From CAVIQK01 sp964613035 (GTDB lineage Bacteria > Bacillota > Clostridia > Christensenellales > DTU072), in the NCBI GenBank assembly GCA_964613035.1, contig CAZTFQ010000001.1:62001-126000 (forward strand): a stretch of DNA of 64,000 nt, read 5' to 3'. The translations under genes were made by a program, and so were the position numbers. This document shows, in pieces, positions 55,115 to 64,000 of this stretch (positions are counted from its first letter, which is position 1; every line of letters starts with the position of its first letter). The notes beneath the pieces were generated by a model. It saw only the letters and a list, made by a program, of their open reading frames with translations, had not been told where the DNA came from and made no database searches.

Positions 55115-57691
55115 ATGAAGAAATGTTTTAAGAGCGCTTTGGCGGCGATAATCGTATCGGTCATTATCGTCTCGTCGATGACTGCACTCATCGCCTGTGA
55201 CGATAATCATACCTACGATCCCGAGACTCGCCCGATAACGTTCTCTATCAGTGCTCTAGACGGCACCTTCAATCCCTTTTTCACTACCAGTGCGACAGAC
55301 TCAACCATCGCCAACTTCGTGCAAGTAGCGATGCTGTCGACCAGCAATGAAGGTCAGGTAGCGTGCGGAGAGGACGAACCGACCGTCGCGCTCGACTATA
55401 AGGTCACGTCTTACGATAAGAACAATTCTATAGTGTCCGGCGGCGACGTGGACCATACCACGTATGAATTCGTTATCAAAAACGGTATCAAATTCAGCGA
55501 CGGAGTGGATCTCACTATAGACGACGTGCTCTTCAATCTCTACGTATATCTCGACCCTATGTATAGCGGTTCTTCCACTATATATTCCGTAGATATTCAG
55601 GGACTCAAGGCATATCGTAACAACGACAGCTCCCTCTCGGACGATTCCGACGCCGATTTGGATTCTTATTTCCGCGCTCAAGCCAATCAGCGTATCAACG
55701 ACCTAATCGAATGGTCTGACGATAAGAATGTAGAGACGACCGAGCAGATACTTGCAGACGTCGAGGCGATCAAAGCGCAACTTAAAAAGGATCTTGCCAG
55801 TGACTGGAACAGCAACGAAGGTACTCTGGAGAGCTCTTATAAAGACTATTCCTTCACCGAGGACTGGCAGTCTTATTATCTCATCGAGGGTATTATTTCC
55901 GTGCAGACCGAGAAAAACACTTCCGGTCACAACGTTTCTAAGAAAGATAACAACGGAAAATACGTTACGGAACTCAACGATAACGACACTTTCACTTATA
56001 GTTCCAATTATCAGACCGTTATAGAAAACGCCGCTGCCGACGAGACCAAGATCGCTCAATATATGGAGACCTATTCTTGCGACAGAGACAGAGCGAAAGA
56101 GCTGATTATCAAGGACACCGCCATCAACGTGGTTTATGAAAACTACGCCGGCGAGAATACGATCAGATCCAATATATCCGCCATACTGTACGGAATGTCT
56201 ACAGGCAGTACAATCCTCGATAATTGGACCCTCGAAGAACAATCCAAGTATTATAAAGAAAATTCCGGTGACGGAGACGTCAAGCATATCAGCGGTATCA
56301 AGACCTATAAGACGAAGTCTTTTAAGGGTGAATCCGGCGAAGATCGCCTTAACGGCGAAGAGCACGACGTGTTGTCCATAACTATTAACGGAATCGACCC
56401 CAAGGCAATATGGAGCTTTGCTTACGCGGTGGCTCCCATGCACTACTATTCCGACAACGCGACTCTGTCCGACAAGACGGCTTATCCTTACGGCGTCAGA
56501 GCCAGAGATAAAGATTTCTTTGACAACGTCCTCAATTCTACCGAGAAAAACGCTCTCCCCGTAGGCGCGGGCGCATACAGAGCTTCCAACGAGGCGGGCA
56601 ATGCCAGCGAGAAACCTTCCGAGGTTAAATCGAGCGATTTCTGGAAGAACAAGAAGGTCTACTTCGAGCGTAACGATTACTTCGAGACTATGGGCAAGGG
56701 TATCTCCAATGCCAAAATCAAAAAGCTCGTCTACGTAGAAGTCAGCGAAAACAACATCCTCAACAACCTTATTACCGAGGAAATAGATTACGGTACGCCT
56801 TCCGCGACTCTTGCCAACAAGAACAGCGTCAATAAGGAATCCCACCTGTCCTCCATCGAGTATAAGACCAACGGTTACGGTTACGTCGGAATCAACCCGA
56901 AGTTCGTTAAGGATAAAGAGGTCAGACAGGCGATAATGATGTCTTTCAGTACGCGATATATCCTCGACTATTACGCGGGTATGGCAGAGCTCATTTACAG
57001 ACCTATGACCAAGCTTTCCTGGGCATATCCTTCCGACCTCGATGAGCAATATTATAAGTATGACTCTACGGGCGAGAAGATAGAAGCTCTCGTGAAGAGC
57101 GCCGGATATACTAAGAATGCCGACGGCATCTACGAGAAAAACGGCGACAAGCTCGAATTCAAGTTCACGATAGCCGGCGATACGACAGACCACCCCGCTA
57201 ACAAGATGTTCGAACAAGCCAGACAGCTCCTTAACGATCACGGATTCAAGATCACCGTCGGTACCGACGTGTCCGCACTCAAGAAGCTCGCCACCGGTCA
57301 GCTGGCGGTATGGGCGGCAGCCTGGACCTCTACGATAGATCCCGATATGTATCAGATTTATCATAAGGACAGTAAAGCGACCAGTACCAAGAACTGGAAC
57401 TACGACGAAATTCTCAACACGGATAAATATCCCAGAGAAAAGGAAATAGTCCTCGAACTCTCCGATCTTATCGACGAAGGCAGAGAATACAATCAGGAAG
57501 ACGAGAGAAAGGATATCTATCAGGAAGCGCTTGATCTTATTATGGAACTGGCAGTCGAATTCCCGACCTATCAGAGAAACGACCTCGCGGTCTACAACAG
57601 TGAAGTCATCAATGCCAAGACTCTCAACATCCTCAGCGAGTACAAATACTCGGGTCCCTTCGACAGAGTCTGGGAAATCAATTACAACTGA
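55115..57691 (+). CDS. oppA: Oligopeptide ABC transporter substrate-binding lipoprotein (OppA-like), enlarged
   Basis: 858 residues after AAGGAGG. Lipobox LIAC gives Cys28. The SBP_bac_5 signature appears at about 110-140 (VIKNGIKFSDGVDLTIDDVL) and in the C-terminal half (YGYVGINPKFVKDKEVRQAI, AWTSTIDPDMYQIYHKDS). The family norm is about 550 residues; the extra 300 lie mainly in an inserted helical region (about 165-400), rich in charged residues. The gene is followed by a 16-bp hairpin and then oppBCDF, an arrangement that usually gives the binding protein higher expression than the membrane parts. The substrate is probably peptides, in keeping with the upstream protease. Confidence 0.88.
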   Translation: MKKCFKSALAAIIVSVIIVSSMTALIACDDNHTYDPETRPITFSISALDGTFNPFFTTSATDSTIANFVQVAMLSTSNEGQVACGEDEPTVALDYKVTSYDKNNSIVSGGDVDHTTYEFVIKNGIKFSDGVDLTIDDVLFNLYVYLDPMYSGSSTIYSVDIQGLKAYRNNDSSLSDDSDADLDSYFRAQANQRINDLIEWSDDKNVETTEQILADVEAIKAQLKKDLASDWNSNEGTLESSYKDYSFTEDWQSYYLIEGIISVQTEKNTSGHNVSKKDNNGKYVTELNDNDTFTYSSNYQTVIENAAADETKIAQYMETYSCDRDRAKELIIKDTAINVVYENYAGENTIRSNISAILYGMSTGSTILDNWTLEEQSKYYKENSGDGDVKHISGIKTYKTKSFKGESGEDRLNGEEHDVLSITINGIDPKAIWSFAYAVAPMHYYSDNATLSDKTAYPYGVRARDKDFFDNVLNSTEKNALPVGAGAYRASNEAGNASEKPSEVKSSDFWKNKKVYFERNDYFETMGKGISNAKIKKLVYVEVSENNILNNLITEEIDYGTPSATLANKNSVNKESHLSSIEYKTNGYGYVGINPKFVKDKEVRQAIMMSFSTRYILDYYAGMAELIYRPMTKLSWAYPSDLDEQYYKYDSTGEKIEALVKSAGYTKNADGIYEKNGDKLEFKFTIAGDTTDHPANKMFEQARQLLNDHGFKITVGTDVSALKKLATGQLAVWAAAWTSTIDPDMYQIYHKDSKATSTKNWNYDEILNTDKYPREKEIVLELSDLIDEGREYNQEDERKDIYQEALDLIMELAVEFPTYQRNDLAVYNSEVINAKTLNILSEYKYSGPFDRVWEINYN

Positions 57692-57704
57692 TAATTAAGA
57701 ATAA

Positions 57705-57744
57705 GATTTGTCAAACCGAGTAATACGGCTCGGTTTGACAAATC
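57705..57744 (+). repeat. Perfect 16-bp stem-loop between oppA and oppB
   Basis: GATTTGTCAAACCGAG (57705-57720) and CTCGGTTTGACAAATC (57729-57744) are perfectly complementary around an 8-nt loop. No T tract follows, so it is more likely an mRNA-stabilising or partial-termination hairpin than a full terminator. Confidence 0.8.
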
Positions 57745-57776
57745 GCTTAAAATACTCCTGAATAAGGATAGACATA

Positions 57777-58856
57777 ATGGCAAAATACATTGTAAAGAGA
57801 CTATTATTGGCACTTCTGATGCTACTTGGCGTATCGGTCATACTCTATACGCTGGTCAGAATAATGCCGGTAAACTATATAGAAAATAAATATTACAGCA
57901 CGCATACCGACGTGGACGTCGACAGCGACGAGCTTAAGCGATTGATGCTCGACAACAATCTCGAAGATATAGCGGAGGCTCAGAAGCAGGGCTACAGCGC
58001 TCTTTGGAATAAAGTTTTCAGAGACGGCGAGCCCGCGCTCGACGACAACGGAGACGTCATAGTTTATTCCGACGCGTCCGTGGCTGTCCAAAGCTTGGTT
58101 GCGGGATATTGCCAGTGGCTGGGCAAGTTCTTAACCGGCGATCTTGGGACGTCGTTCAAACATAACCGTCCCGTGGGGGAGGTTATTTTCCAGAATATGG
58201 GAGTGTCTTTCCTCATATCTCTCATATCTCTTATATTACAATTGATTATAGCGATTCCGCTCGGAATTAAGAGCGCGTATCATCAATACGGTAAGCTGGA
58301 TTATGCCACGACCGTATTGACGATGATAGGAATATCTTTTCCGTCGTTCTTCTTCGGCAGTCTGGTCATCAAAATATTCGCGGTAGACTTGGGGTGGTTC
58401 CCCGTAGGCGGCATCGGAACATCCAATATACTCGACAATCTGTATCATATGGTGCTGCCCATAGCGGTGCTTACCATTCTGTCGGTAGGCTCTATGATGA
58501 GATATACTCGTACCAATACACTCGAGGTACTCAACGCAGACTACATCCGTACGGCGAGAGCTAAAGGTCTCTCCGAGACTACGGTAGTATACAAGCACGT
58601 TTTCCGTAACACTCTCATACCTCTCGTCACGACGTTGGCGGGCATCATTCCGAGCCTCTTCGGCGGAGCTATGATAACGGAAACCGTATTCGATTTGCCC
58701 GGCATAGGCAACGTCGCGTATCAATGCTTGCTAGCCGGCGACATACCCTTCATAATGGCATATAATATGTTTCTTGCGGTACTTACGATAATCGGTATAC
58801 TGCTTACCGACCTTATGTATGCGGTAGTAGACCCCAGAGTCAAGCTGGGAAGTTAA
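57777..58856 (+). CDS. oppB: Oligopeptide ABC transporter permease OppB
   Basis: 359 residues after AAGGAT. The N-terminus MAKYIVKRLLLALLMLLGVS with ILYTLVRIMP is standard OppB. The EAA loop is at about 260-290 (NADYIRTARAKGLSETTVVY), and GGAMITETVFDLPGIG and DLMYAVVDPRVKLGS end the protein. About six membrane helices. The first extracytoplasmic loop (about 35-110) is longer than usual, which may match the enlarged binding protein. Confidence 0.94.
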   Translation: MAKYIVKRLLLALLMLLGVSVILYTLVRIMPVNYIENKYYSTHTDVDVDSDELKRLMLDNNLEDIAEAQKQGYSALWNKVFRDGEPALDDNGDVIVYSDASVAVQSLVAGYCQWLGKFLTGDLGTSFKHNRPVGEVIFQNMGVSFLISLISLILQLIIAIPLGIKSAYHQYGKLDYATTVLTMIGISFPSFFFGSLVIKIFAVDLGWFPVGGIGTSNILDNLYHMVLPIAVLTILSVGSMMRYTRTNTLEVLNADYIRTARAKGLSETTVVYKHVFRNTLIPLVTTLAGIIPSLFGGAMITETVFDLPGIGNVAYQCLLAGDIPFIMAYNMFLAVLTIIGILLTDLMYAVVDPRVKLGS

Positions 58857-58868
58857 AGAGAGGTGAAT

Positions 58869-60014
58869 ATGGAAGATAAAAATAAAAATCTCTCCTCGGA
58901 AATAGCCGAGTCCGAGTCTATGGAAAAAATGCCTCTCGAGGAAGAACTGTCCGCCGCTCCCGTAGAAAACGTCGAAGCGGGGACTCTATTGACCGAAAAA
59001 GAAGCCGAAGACGATCTTCACGGAGAAAATCTTAACGACCGCGTTAAGATACTGTCTCCCGGTATGACCGTACTGAAAAGATTTTTCCGTTCCAAGTTGT
59101 CCGTTATAGGACTGGTGGTGCTGATCGTGTTGTTCCTGTTCTCTTTCGTGGGACCGTTGTTTTCGCCTTACGGAGAGGACGATATGGATGCCTCCGCGGG
59201 AAAAGATTTGGTTAATACCACCTTTATCGAGTACGAAGTCAACGGAGAGACTTACACAGCGTATTACATCGCGGTTACCGGTACTACTTCCAATATCAAA
59301 GCGGATCCTTCGGCGGAGCACTGGCTGGGGACCGACGATTACGGCAAAGACATCTTCACCAGACTTATGTACGGCGGAAGAATATCTCTGACCATAGGAA
59401 TAGTGGTTATATTGCTGGAGACCGTATTGGGCGTTATCTTAGGCGGTCTGGCGGGATACTTCGGCGGATGGGTAGACAATCTCATCATGCGTATAGTGGA
59501 CATCATCTACTGTATACCGCAGATACCGATTATGTTGATACTCTCGGCGATGTTCACGTCTCTGGGGATAGAGAGCGTATTGAGACTCTATTATATGATG
59601 GGAATATTGACCTTGCTCGGTTGGGCGGGTACCGCAAGACTGGTAAGAGGACAGATATTGTCTTTAAGAGAGCAAGAGTTTATGCTGGCTGCCAAGTGTA
59701 CGGGACTGTCCACCTGGAGGAAGATATTCAATCATCTTATCCCCAACGTTCTTCCTCAGCTCATCGTTTCGATGACTCTGGGACTGGGGAGCATCATTCT
59801 TACCGAGGCGACGTTAGGCTTCCTCGGACTGGGTGCGCCTCTCAACACGGCGACCTGGGGCAGTATGCTCAACTATGCGACCAGATCCGAGTATCTCAAC
59901 GGTTATCCCAATTTTTGGATACCTGCAGGCGTATGCGTAACGCTGGCGATACTGGCGTTCAACTTCGTCGGAGACGGTTTACGCGACGCATTCGACCCGA
60001 AAGCGAAGAGGTAA
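58869..60014 (+). CDS. oppC: Oligopeptide ABC transporter permease OppC
   Basis: 381 residues from ATG 58869, 6 nt after AGAGAGG; a GTG six bases earlier is directly against that site. An acidic cytoplasmic extension of about 65 residues precedes the OppC_N segment (LKRFFRSKLSVIGLVVLIVL). HWLGTDDYGKDIFTRLMYGG and the EAA loop (REQEFMLAAKCTGLSTWRKI) are typical OppC, as is the end FVGDGLRDAFDPKAK. The acidic N-tail is unusual and may contact the basic N-tail of OppD (inference). Confidence 0.93.
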   Translation: MEDKNKNLSSEIAESESMEKMPLEEELSAAPVENVEAGTLLTEKEAEDDLHGENLNDRVKILSPGMTVLKRFFRSKLSVIGLVVLIVLFLFSFVGPLFSPYGEDDMDASAGKDLVNTTFIEYEVNGETYTAYYIAVTGTTSNIKADPSAEHWLGTDDYGKDIFTRLMYGGRISLTIGIVVILLETVLGVILGGLAGYFGGWVDNLIMRIVDIIYCIPQIPIMLILSAMFTSLGIESVLRLYYMMGILTLLGWAGTARLVRGQILSLREQEFMLAAKCTGLSTWRKIFNHLIPNVLPQLIVSMTLGLGSIILTEATLGFLGLGAPLNTATWGSMLNYATRSEYLNGYPNFWIPAGVCVTLAILAFNFVGDGLRDAFDPKAKR

Positions 60015-60021
60015 TAAGAAA

Positions 60022-61314
60022 ATGGCAAACAAATCCGAAACTAAATCTCATTACATTTCCGCTAAGGAATCTCGGCGTATAGCCAAAGAAAACAGTGCGA
60101 AAATCAAATACTATGAGAAGAGAAAGAAGCGCAAAGTAGTAGAAGCGGAATTCACGACGCAGATGAAGGACGACGCCAATCTGGTGGAGTTCGATAATCT
60201 CAAGACGTATTTCTTCACCGACGCTGGCGTGGTTAAGTCCGTTAACGGCGTCACCTTTTCCATCCCCGAGGGGAGCACGGTCGGCGTAGTCGGCGAGTCG
60301 GGTTGCGGCAAGAGCGTGACGAGTCTGTCTTTAATGCAGCTGGTCCAGGGACCCACGGGACAGATAGTGGAAGGTGAAATACGTTTTCGCACCCATGCGT
60401 TCAAAAAGGACTCTACGGGAAAGAAGATTCCCGTGTACGAAACAGACGACGAAGGTAACGTCGTCCTTGACGAAAAGGGTAAGCCCGTCAAGAAGAAAAA
60501 CGAGCTCGGCGGGACTCTATTCGAGATGGAGGACAAGGTCTACGATATAGCCAAGATGCCTACCGAGGCGATGAGGTCTATAAGAGGAAGAGAAATTGCG
60601 ATGATCTTCCAAGAGCCGATGACCAGTCTCAACCCCGTCTTCACCATAGGCAATCAGCTGGATGAAGTTTCTAAACTTCACATAGCCGATTTACCCAAGG
60701 ATAAAATCAAAGCAAGAAGCATCGAGATGCTCAATCGAGTGGGAATAGCCGACGCGGAAGGCGTGTACAAAAAATATCCTCACGAGTTGTCCGGCGGTAT
60801 GAGACAGAGAGTAATGATAGCCATGGCTCTCATCTGCGACCCTAAACTCATCGTAGCCGACGAGCCGACCACGGCTCTCGACGTCACCATTCAGGCACAG
60901 ATACTGGATCTGTTACGCGATATTAAGGAGAAAAACAAGAGCAGTATCCTTCTTATCACTCACGATCTGGGCGTGGTTGCGGAGATGGCGGACTACGTAG
61001 TCGTCATGTATGCCGGTAAAATCATCGAAATGGGCACCACGGAAGACATCTTCGACCGTCCTCTGCACCCCTATACTGTCGGATTGCAGAAGAGTAAGCC
61101 CACCGTGGACGACGACGATACCAAGGAACTGTATTGTATCCCCGGTTTCGTCCCCAATCCCGTCGATATGCCCGATTACTGTTATTTCAGAGACCGTTGC
61201 GACAGATGTATGAAAAAGTGCGCGGGAGAATATCCGGAGCTTATTAGCGTGACCGATACTCATAAAGTCGCTTGCTACCTGTACGAGGACTCCAAGGAGA
61301 TAGATAATGTCTGA
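60022..61314 (+). CDS. oppD: Oligopeptide ABC transporter ATPase OppD
   Basis: 430 residues, larger than the usual 330-360. A basic N-terminal extension of about 50 residues (EKRKKRKVVE) precedes the ATPase. Walker A is GESGCGKS (about 92-99), signature LSGGMRQR, Walker B LIVADEPTTALD, then the oligopeptide C-terminal domain with Cys-rich CYFRDRCDRCMKKC, a pattern linked to a 4Fe-4S cluster in OppD/F proteins. A Lys-rich insertion of about 45 residues sits between Walker A and the Q-loop (around 120-170). It overlaps oppF by eight bases. Confidence 0.93.
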   Translation: MANKSETKSHYISAKESRRIAKENSAKIKYYEKRKKRKVVEAEFTTQMKDDANLVEFDNLKTYFFTDAGVVKSVNGVTFSIPEGSTVGVVGESGCGKSVTSLSLMQLVQGPTGQIVEGEIRFRTHAFKKDSTGKKIPVYETDDEGNVVLDEKGKPVKKKNELGGTLFEMEDKVYDIAKMPTEAMRSIRGREIAMIFQEPMTSLNPVFTIGNQLDEVSKLHIADLPKDKIKARSIEMLNRVGIADAEGVYKKYPHELSGGMRQRVMIAMALICDPKLIVADEPTTALDVTIQAQILDLLRDIKEKNKSSILLITHDLGVVAEMADYVVVMYAGKIIEMGTTEDIFDRPLHPYTVGLQKSKPTVDDDDTKELYCIPGFVPNPVDMPDYCYFRDRCDRCMKKCAGEYPELISVTDTHKVACYLYEDSKEIDNV

Positions 61315-62422
61315 AAACATCGAAAATAAAATCACTCCCGACGAAAAACCCCTTCTCGAGGTCAAACACCTCAAGAAATACTTCGTCGCGGACACCAATT
61401 TCTTCGGCAAGCCTATCAAGTTTTTGAGAGCGGTGGACGACGTTTCGTTTACTCTGGAAAAGGGCAAGACCTTAGGCATAGTCGGTGAATCCGGTTGCGG
61501 AAAAACCACTATGGGCAGGACCCTTCTCAGACTCTACGACATAACCGGCGGCGAAATATATTTTAACGGAAAAGAGGTTTCGAAAATCCGTAATTCCGAG
61601 TTTGAAAAGCTCCGCCCCAGAATGCAGATGATATTCCAGGACCCGTACGCCAGTCTCTCTCCCCGTATGAGAGTGGGCGAGATTATAGGCGAAGCCGCGC
61701 TCGAACATAAAATCGTCGATAAAGAGCATTACAGAGAATACGTGCTTCAGGTGATGAAGATGTGCGGTCTTCAGCCGCATTACTTCGAGAGATATCCTCA
61801 CGAGTTTTCGGGCGGTCAGAGACAGCGTATATGCATAGCCAGAGCGCTGGCGCTGAAACCCGAGCTGGTCGTGTGCGACGAGCCCGTATCGGCTCTCGAC
61901 GTGTCCATTCAGGCGCAGGTCATCAATATGCTGAGAGACTTGCAAAAGGAACTGGGACTGGCGTATATCTTCATAACCCACGACTTGTCGGTAGTCAAAC
62001 ACATCTCGGACAACATCGGCGTCATGTACCTCGGACAGATGGTGGAATACGCGTCTAAGGAGCAGATCTTTTCCAATACGCTTCACCCGTATACCAAGGC
62101 TCTGTTCTCGGCGGTTCCCGTTCCGGATCCTCACGTCAAGATGAACAGGATAATCCTGCAGGGCGATATTCCGTCTCCGGTCAATCCTCCCGAAGGTTGC
62201 CGCTTCCATACCCGTTGCAGCAGTTGCATGGATATTTGTAAGCGTTATAGCCCGAGATACAGAGAGATAGAGCCCGGTCATTACTGCGCCTGCCACCTCT
62301 ACGATACGGAAGAAATGCTCTCCAATTATAAAGAGAGAGACCGCCTCGCCGAGATGGAAAAAGCCTCTATCGAGAAGCTTAAAGCCGAGAAGAATGAAAA
62401 GAAAAAGAAGAGAAAAGGCTGA
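61307..62422 (+). CDS. oppF: Oligopeptide ABC transporter ATPase OppF
   Basis: 371 residues. Walker A GESGCGKTT (about 62-70), Q-loop MIFQDPYASLSPRMRVGEII, signature FSGGQRQRICIARAL, Walker B LVVCDEPVSALD, and the C-terminal domain with CRFHTRCSSCMDICKRYSPR, again four clustered cysteines. It pairs with OppD to power peptide import. The C-terminus is extended by a Lys/Glu-rich tail of about 30 residues that overlaps the start of the next small gene. Confidence 0.94.
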   Translation: MSENIENKITPDEKPLLEVKHLKKYFVADTNFFGKPIKFLRAVDDVSFTLEKGKTLGIVGESGCGKTTMGRTLLRLYDITGGEIYFNGKEVSKIRNSEFEKLRPRMQMIFQDPYASLSPRMRVGEIIGEAALEHKIVDKEHYREYVLQVMKMCGLQPHYFERYPHEFSGGQRQRICIARALALKPELVVCDEPVSALDVSIQAQVINMLRDLQKELGLAYIFITHDLSVVKHISDNIGVMYLGQMVEYASKEQIFSNTLHPYTKALFSAVPVPDPHVKMNRIILQGDIPSPVNPPEGCRFHTRCSSCMDICKRYSPRYREIEPGHYCACHLYDTEEMLSNYKERDRLAEMEKASIEKLKAEKNEKKKKRKG

Positions 62423-62642
62423 GCTGGATACGGAAACCACAATAGCCGATATGAACGTGGAAGGCTTCTCCTGGTACGACCCGTCGAGGAAGAAAAACCC
62501 CGACGCTCCGCCGGTGAGTCTCACGAAGGGCGAACGTCGCGCGATGATAAAAGCGGCGCTTGCGGTACTCGCTCCGTTTATATTGTGTGTGGTGGCGGCT
62601 TTCGCACTCGTGTACTTCATCGCATACGCGTGGCTAAAATGA
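62394..62642 (+). CDS. Small single-pass membrane protein at the end of the opp operon
   Basis: 82 residues with one C-terminal membrane segment (about 53-78) and a basic N-terminus. It begins inside oppF (29-base overlap) after a GAGAAG site; a later ATG at 62452 is possible. The cytoplasmic part includes FSWYDPSRKKNPDAPPVSLT and GERRAMIK. No family recognised. The overlap with oppF suggests co-expression and perhaps a transporter-associated role (inference). Confidence 0.6.
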   Translation: MKRKRREKAELDTETTIADMNVEGFSWYDPSRKKNPDAPPVSLTKGERRAMIKAALAVLAPFILCVVAAFALVYFIAYAWLK

Positions 62643-62664
62643 TATTTAATTTATGGAGAACGAT

Positions 62665-64000
62665 ATGAAAAGAAAAGCTTTGATCGTAATTACGATTTTG
62701 ATTTTAATACTTGCCGTGGCAACGGTGCTTACCGCTTGCGACCCCGATGAACCGGGTTCGGGTAGCGGCTCCGGTACTCCCTCGGGTACTCCTTCCGGTA
62801 CTCCCGGTACGACGCTCGGTGACGTTAGCATAACTTATACCGCAATCGACGGCATAAAATACGCAGACGACAATCCTACTTCGGTCGAGAAAGGAAGCTC
62901 TCTGGACTTTGCATTCGAAGTTAACGTCTTCTATGAGGGGACTCCCGTAGTCAAAATCAACGACAGAGAACGAGAAGTGTCCTACGACGAAGATACCTAC
63001 ACGTATACTTGTCATGTAGGCAGTATCATCAGAGATTCCGTAGTACAGATCGAGGGCATCTCGGAGGCAAAACCTACAGTGTATACCAGCGAGAGCGGTA
63101 ACGGTACGATAGAAAGTCCCTTCCTCGTCAAGAAACCTATCGACTTGGTCGAAATGGCAGACGTTATCAATAACGAAGGTTCTCAGGATTCTTCCGCAAT
63201 GAAAATCCTCGGTTATTATAAGCTCTGCAACGATATCGATTTAAGAGGAGAAGAAATAGACGTCATCGGCGACGGTAGCAACAATCACGCGTTTTTCGGC
63301 GGTTATTTCAACGGCGACGGTTATACGATCTCCAACTTCGAAATCAACGCGGACGGAAAAGACTACGTAGGACTCTTCGGAATAGTTCAGGCGTACAATT
63401 GGCTAAGCTTTACCGGCGGTGTTATTTACGAACTTAAGATATCCGACTTCACCGTAACCGCACGCAACACCGGCAGTACCGTATTGTGCGGCGGTCTCGT
63501 GGGACAAGGCTTCGGCGCTACGCTGATACTCTGCGAAGCCACCGACGGTTCTATAGAAATATACGGCGACGACAACAACTTTTCGTACGCGGGCGGTCTC
63601 GTGGGACTGCAGAGAGCCTTCGAAGATCCCTTCTATTCGAAAATCGCTTATTGCTCCACCGACAACGTCGATATCAACTGTAATTCAGGTTCGACTTTCG
63701 TCGCGGGCGGCATAGCGGGTTACGTATATTCCGCAGACGAATATATCGTATCCGTTGTCCACAACTGTTATACCACGGGCGACGTAACGGGCGCTTTCTA
63801 TTCCGGCGGCATCGTAGGCTGGCTGGGGACCAATTCGTCCGTAGTCAATTGTTATTCTACCGGTGACGTCACCGCGGATACTCGTATCAAAGATGAAAAA
63901 AACGCCAAAATGTATTGCTACGCGTACTCGGGCGGAATAGTAGGCTTGGCACAAAACGAAACCGCCATAGTCGACTGCTTCTCCCTCGGCAAGCAAGAAG
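62665..64000 (+). CDS. GLUG-repeat surface lipoprotein (3' end outside window)
   Basis: Open from ATG 62665 (after GGAG) to the right edge, 445 codons seen. Lipobox LTAC gives Cys25. A linker of tandem Ser-Gly-Thr-Pro units encoded by 9-bp repeats (about 62775-62811) separates the anchor from the body. After an Ig-like segment (about 50-130), residues from about 150 contain the lead-in LCNDIDLRGEEIDVIGDG and YFNGDGYTISNFEI, then GLUG-type units GGLVGQ, GGLVGL, GGIAGY, GGIVGW and GGIVGL, each paired with NCYSTGDVT-like strands. GLUG repeats form beta-helical surface stalks in adhesins and IgA-protease-like proteins. Probably the last gene of the opp region transcript so far seen. Confidence 0.82.
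   Translation, partial: MKRKALIVITILILILAVATVLTACDPDEPGSGSGSGTPSGTPSGTPGTTLGDVSITYTAIDGIKYADDNPTSVEKGSSLDFAFEVNVFYEGTPVVKINDREREVSYDEDTYTYTCHVGSIIRDSVVQIEGISEAKPTVYTSESGNGTIESPFLVKKPIDLVEMADVINNEGSQDSSAMKILGYYKLCNDIDLRGEEIDVIGDGSNNHAFFGGYFNGDGYTISNFEINADGKDYVGLFGIVQAYNWLSFTGGVIYELKISDFTVTARNTGSTVLCGGLVGQGFGATLILCEATDGSIEIYGDDNNFSYAGGLVGLQRAFEDPFYSKIAYCSTDNVDINCNSGSTFVAGGIAGYVYSADEYIVSVVHNCYTTGDVTGAFYSGGIVGWLGTNSSVVNCYSTGDVTADTRIKDEKNAKMYCYAYSGGIVGLAQNETAIVDCFSLGKQE

Noticed and set aside
57705..57744. Rho-independent terminator between oppA and oppB
   Set aside because: The hairpin is perfect but is followed by GCTTAAAATA and not by a T run, and oppB has no separate promoter that I can see.

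Overview
The window looks like a chromosomal segment of an endospore-forming, Gram-positive anaerobe of the Clostridia. Evidence: a sleB-ypeB germination pair, a yabP-like sporulation pair, a SpoVB-like flippase, RNase J, a Clostridium-type DnaD protein, FeoAB, ECF-type folate uptake under a THF riboswitch, and many lipoproteins. BspA-type leucine-rich repeats, InlB B-repeats, GLUG repeats and DUF6273-like domains suggest an uncultured gut lineage; that is inference. I see no rRNA, tRNA, CRISPR array, insertion sequence or prophage. Most intergenic gaps are under 200 bp; the longest (46033-46466) is a leader region.

Layout. 1-4740: a partial dnaD-like gene, divergent from a 1104-residue Rad50-shaped protein whose ATPase motifs are missing. 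4816-9817: a QueT-like transporter, a large parvulin-type foldase lipoprotein, and sleB-ypeB. 9869-12744: a surface lipoprotein behind a promoter with a 12-G tract, and a condensation-fold acyltransferase. 12818-16000: yabPQ-like genes, an AlkD-like gene, phosphoglucomutase. 16014-19105: UDP-galactopyranose mutase, a RimK-like ATP-grasp gene and an acidic membrane protein. 19299-22512: an operon of unknown membrane proteins and small proteins sharing a conserved peptide motif, ending in an acyl carrier protein. 22588-25681: feoAB and an Ig-like lipoprotein. 25678-28976 (minus): DUF4363, DUF421, folT with THF riboswitch, and a flippase. 29103-34736: RNase J, a glycosyltransferase, a two-component system and an M14 peptidase. 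35535-40659: aspS (archaeal type), asnS, leuS. 40720-46032: a DUF6273-type lipoprotein, a three-gene membrane redox operon (minus), and cysteine desulfidase. 46467-64000: a 2460-residue cell-surface subtilase, lipoproteins and a complete oppABCDF operon, reading as a locus that cuts peptides outside the cell and imports them.

The most unusual signals are (i) a homopolymeric G tract in the spacer of an otherwise consensus promoter, which should switch a surface lipoprotein on and off; (ii) the 19.3-22.5 kb operon, where a 24-residue motif recurs in three proteins with many synonymous codon changes, so it is under protein-level selection; (iii) the zinc-hook coiled-coil protein without ATPase heads; (iv) several genes whose ATG lies 6-9 nt after a -10 box with no Shine-Dalgarno sequence, suggesting leaderless mRNAs; and (v) a three-gene membrane redox module ending in a C-terminal CTEC dithiol.

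Two genes run off the window (the dnaD-like gene at the left edge and a GLUG lipoprotein at the right edge). Several starts were moved from the longest open frame to the codon supported by a ribosome binding site or promoter.
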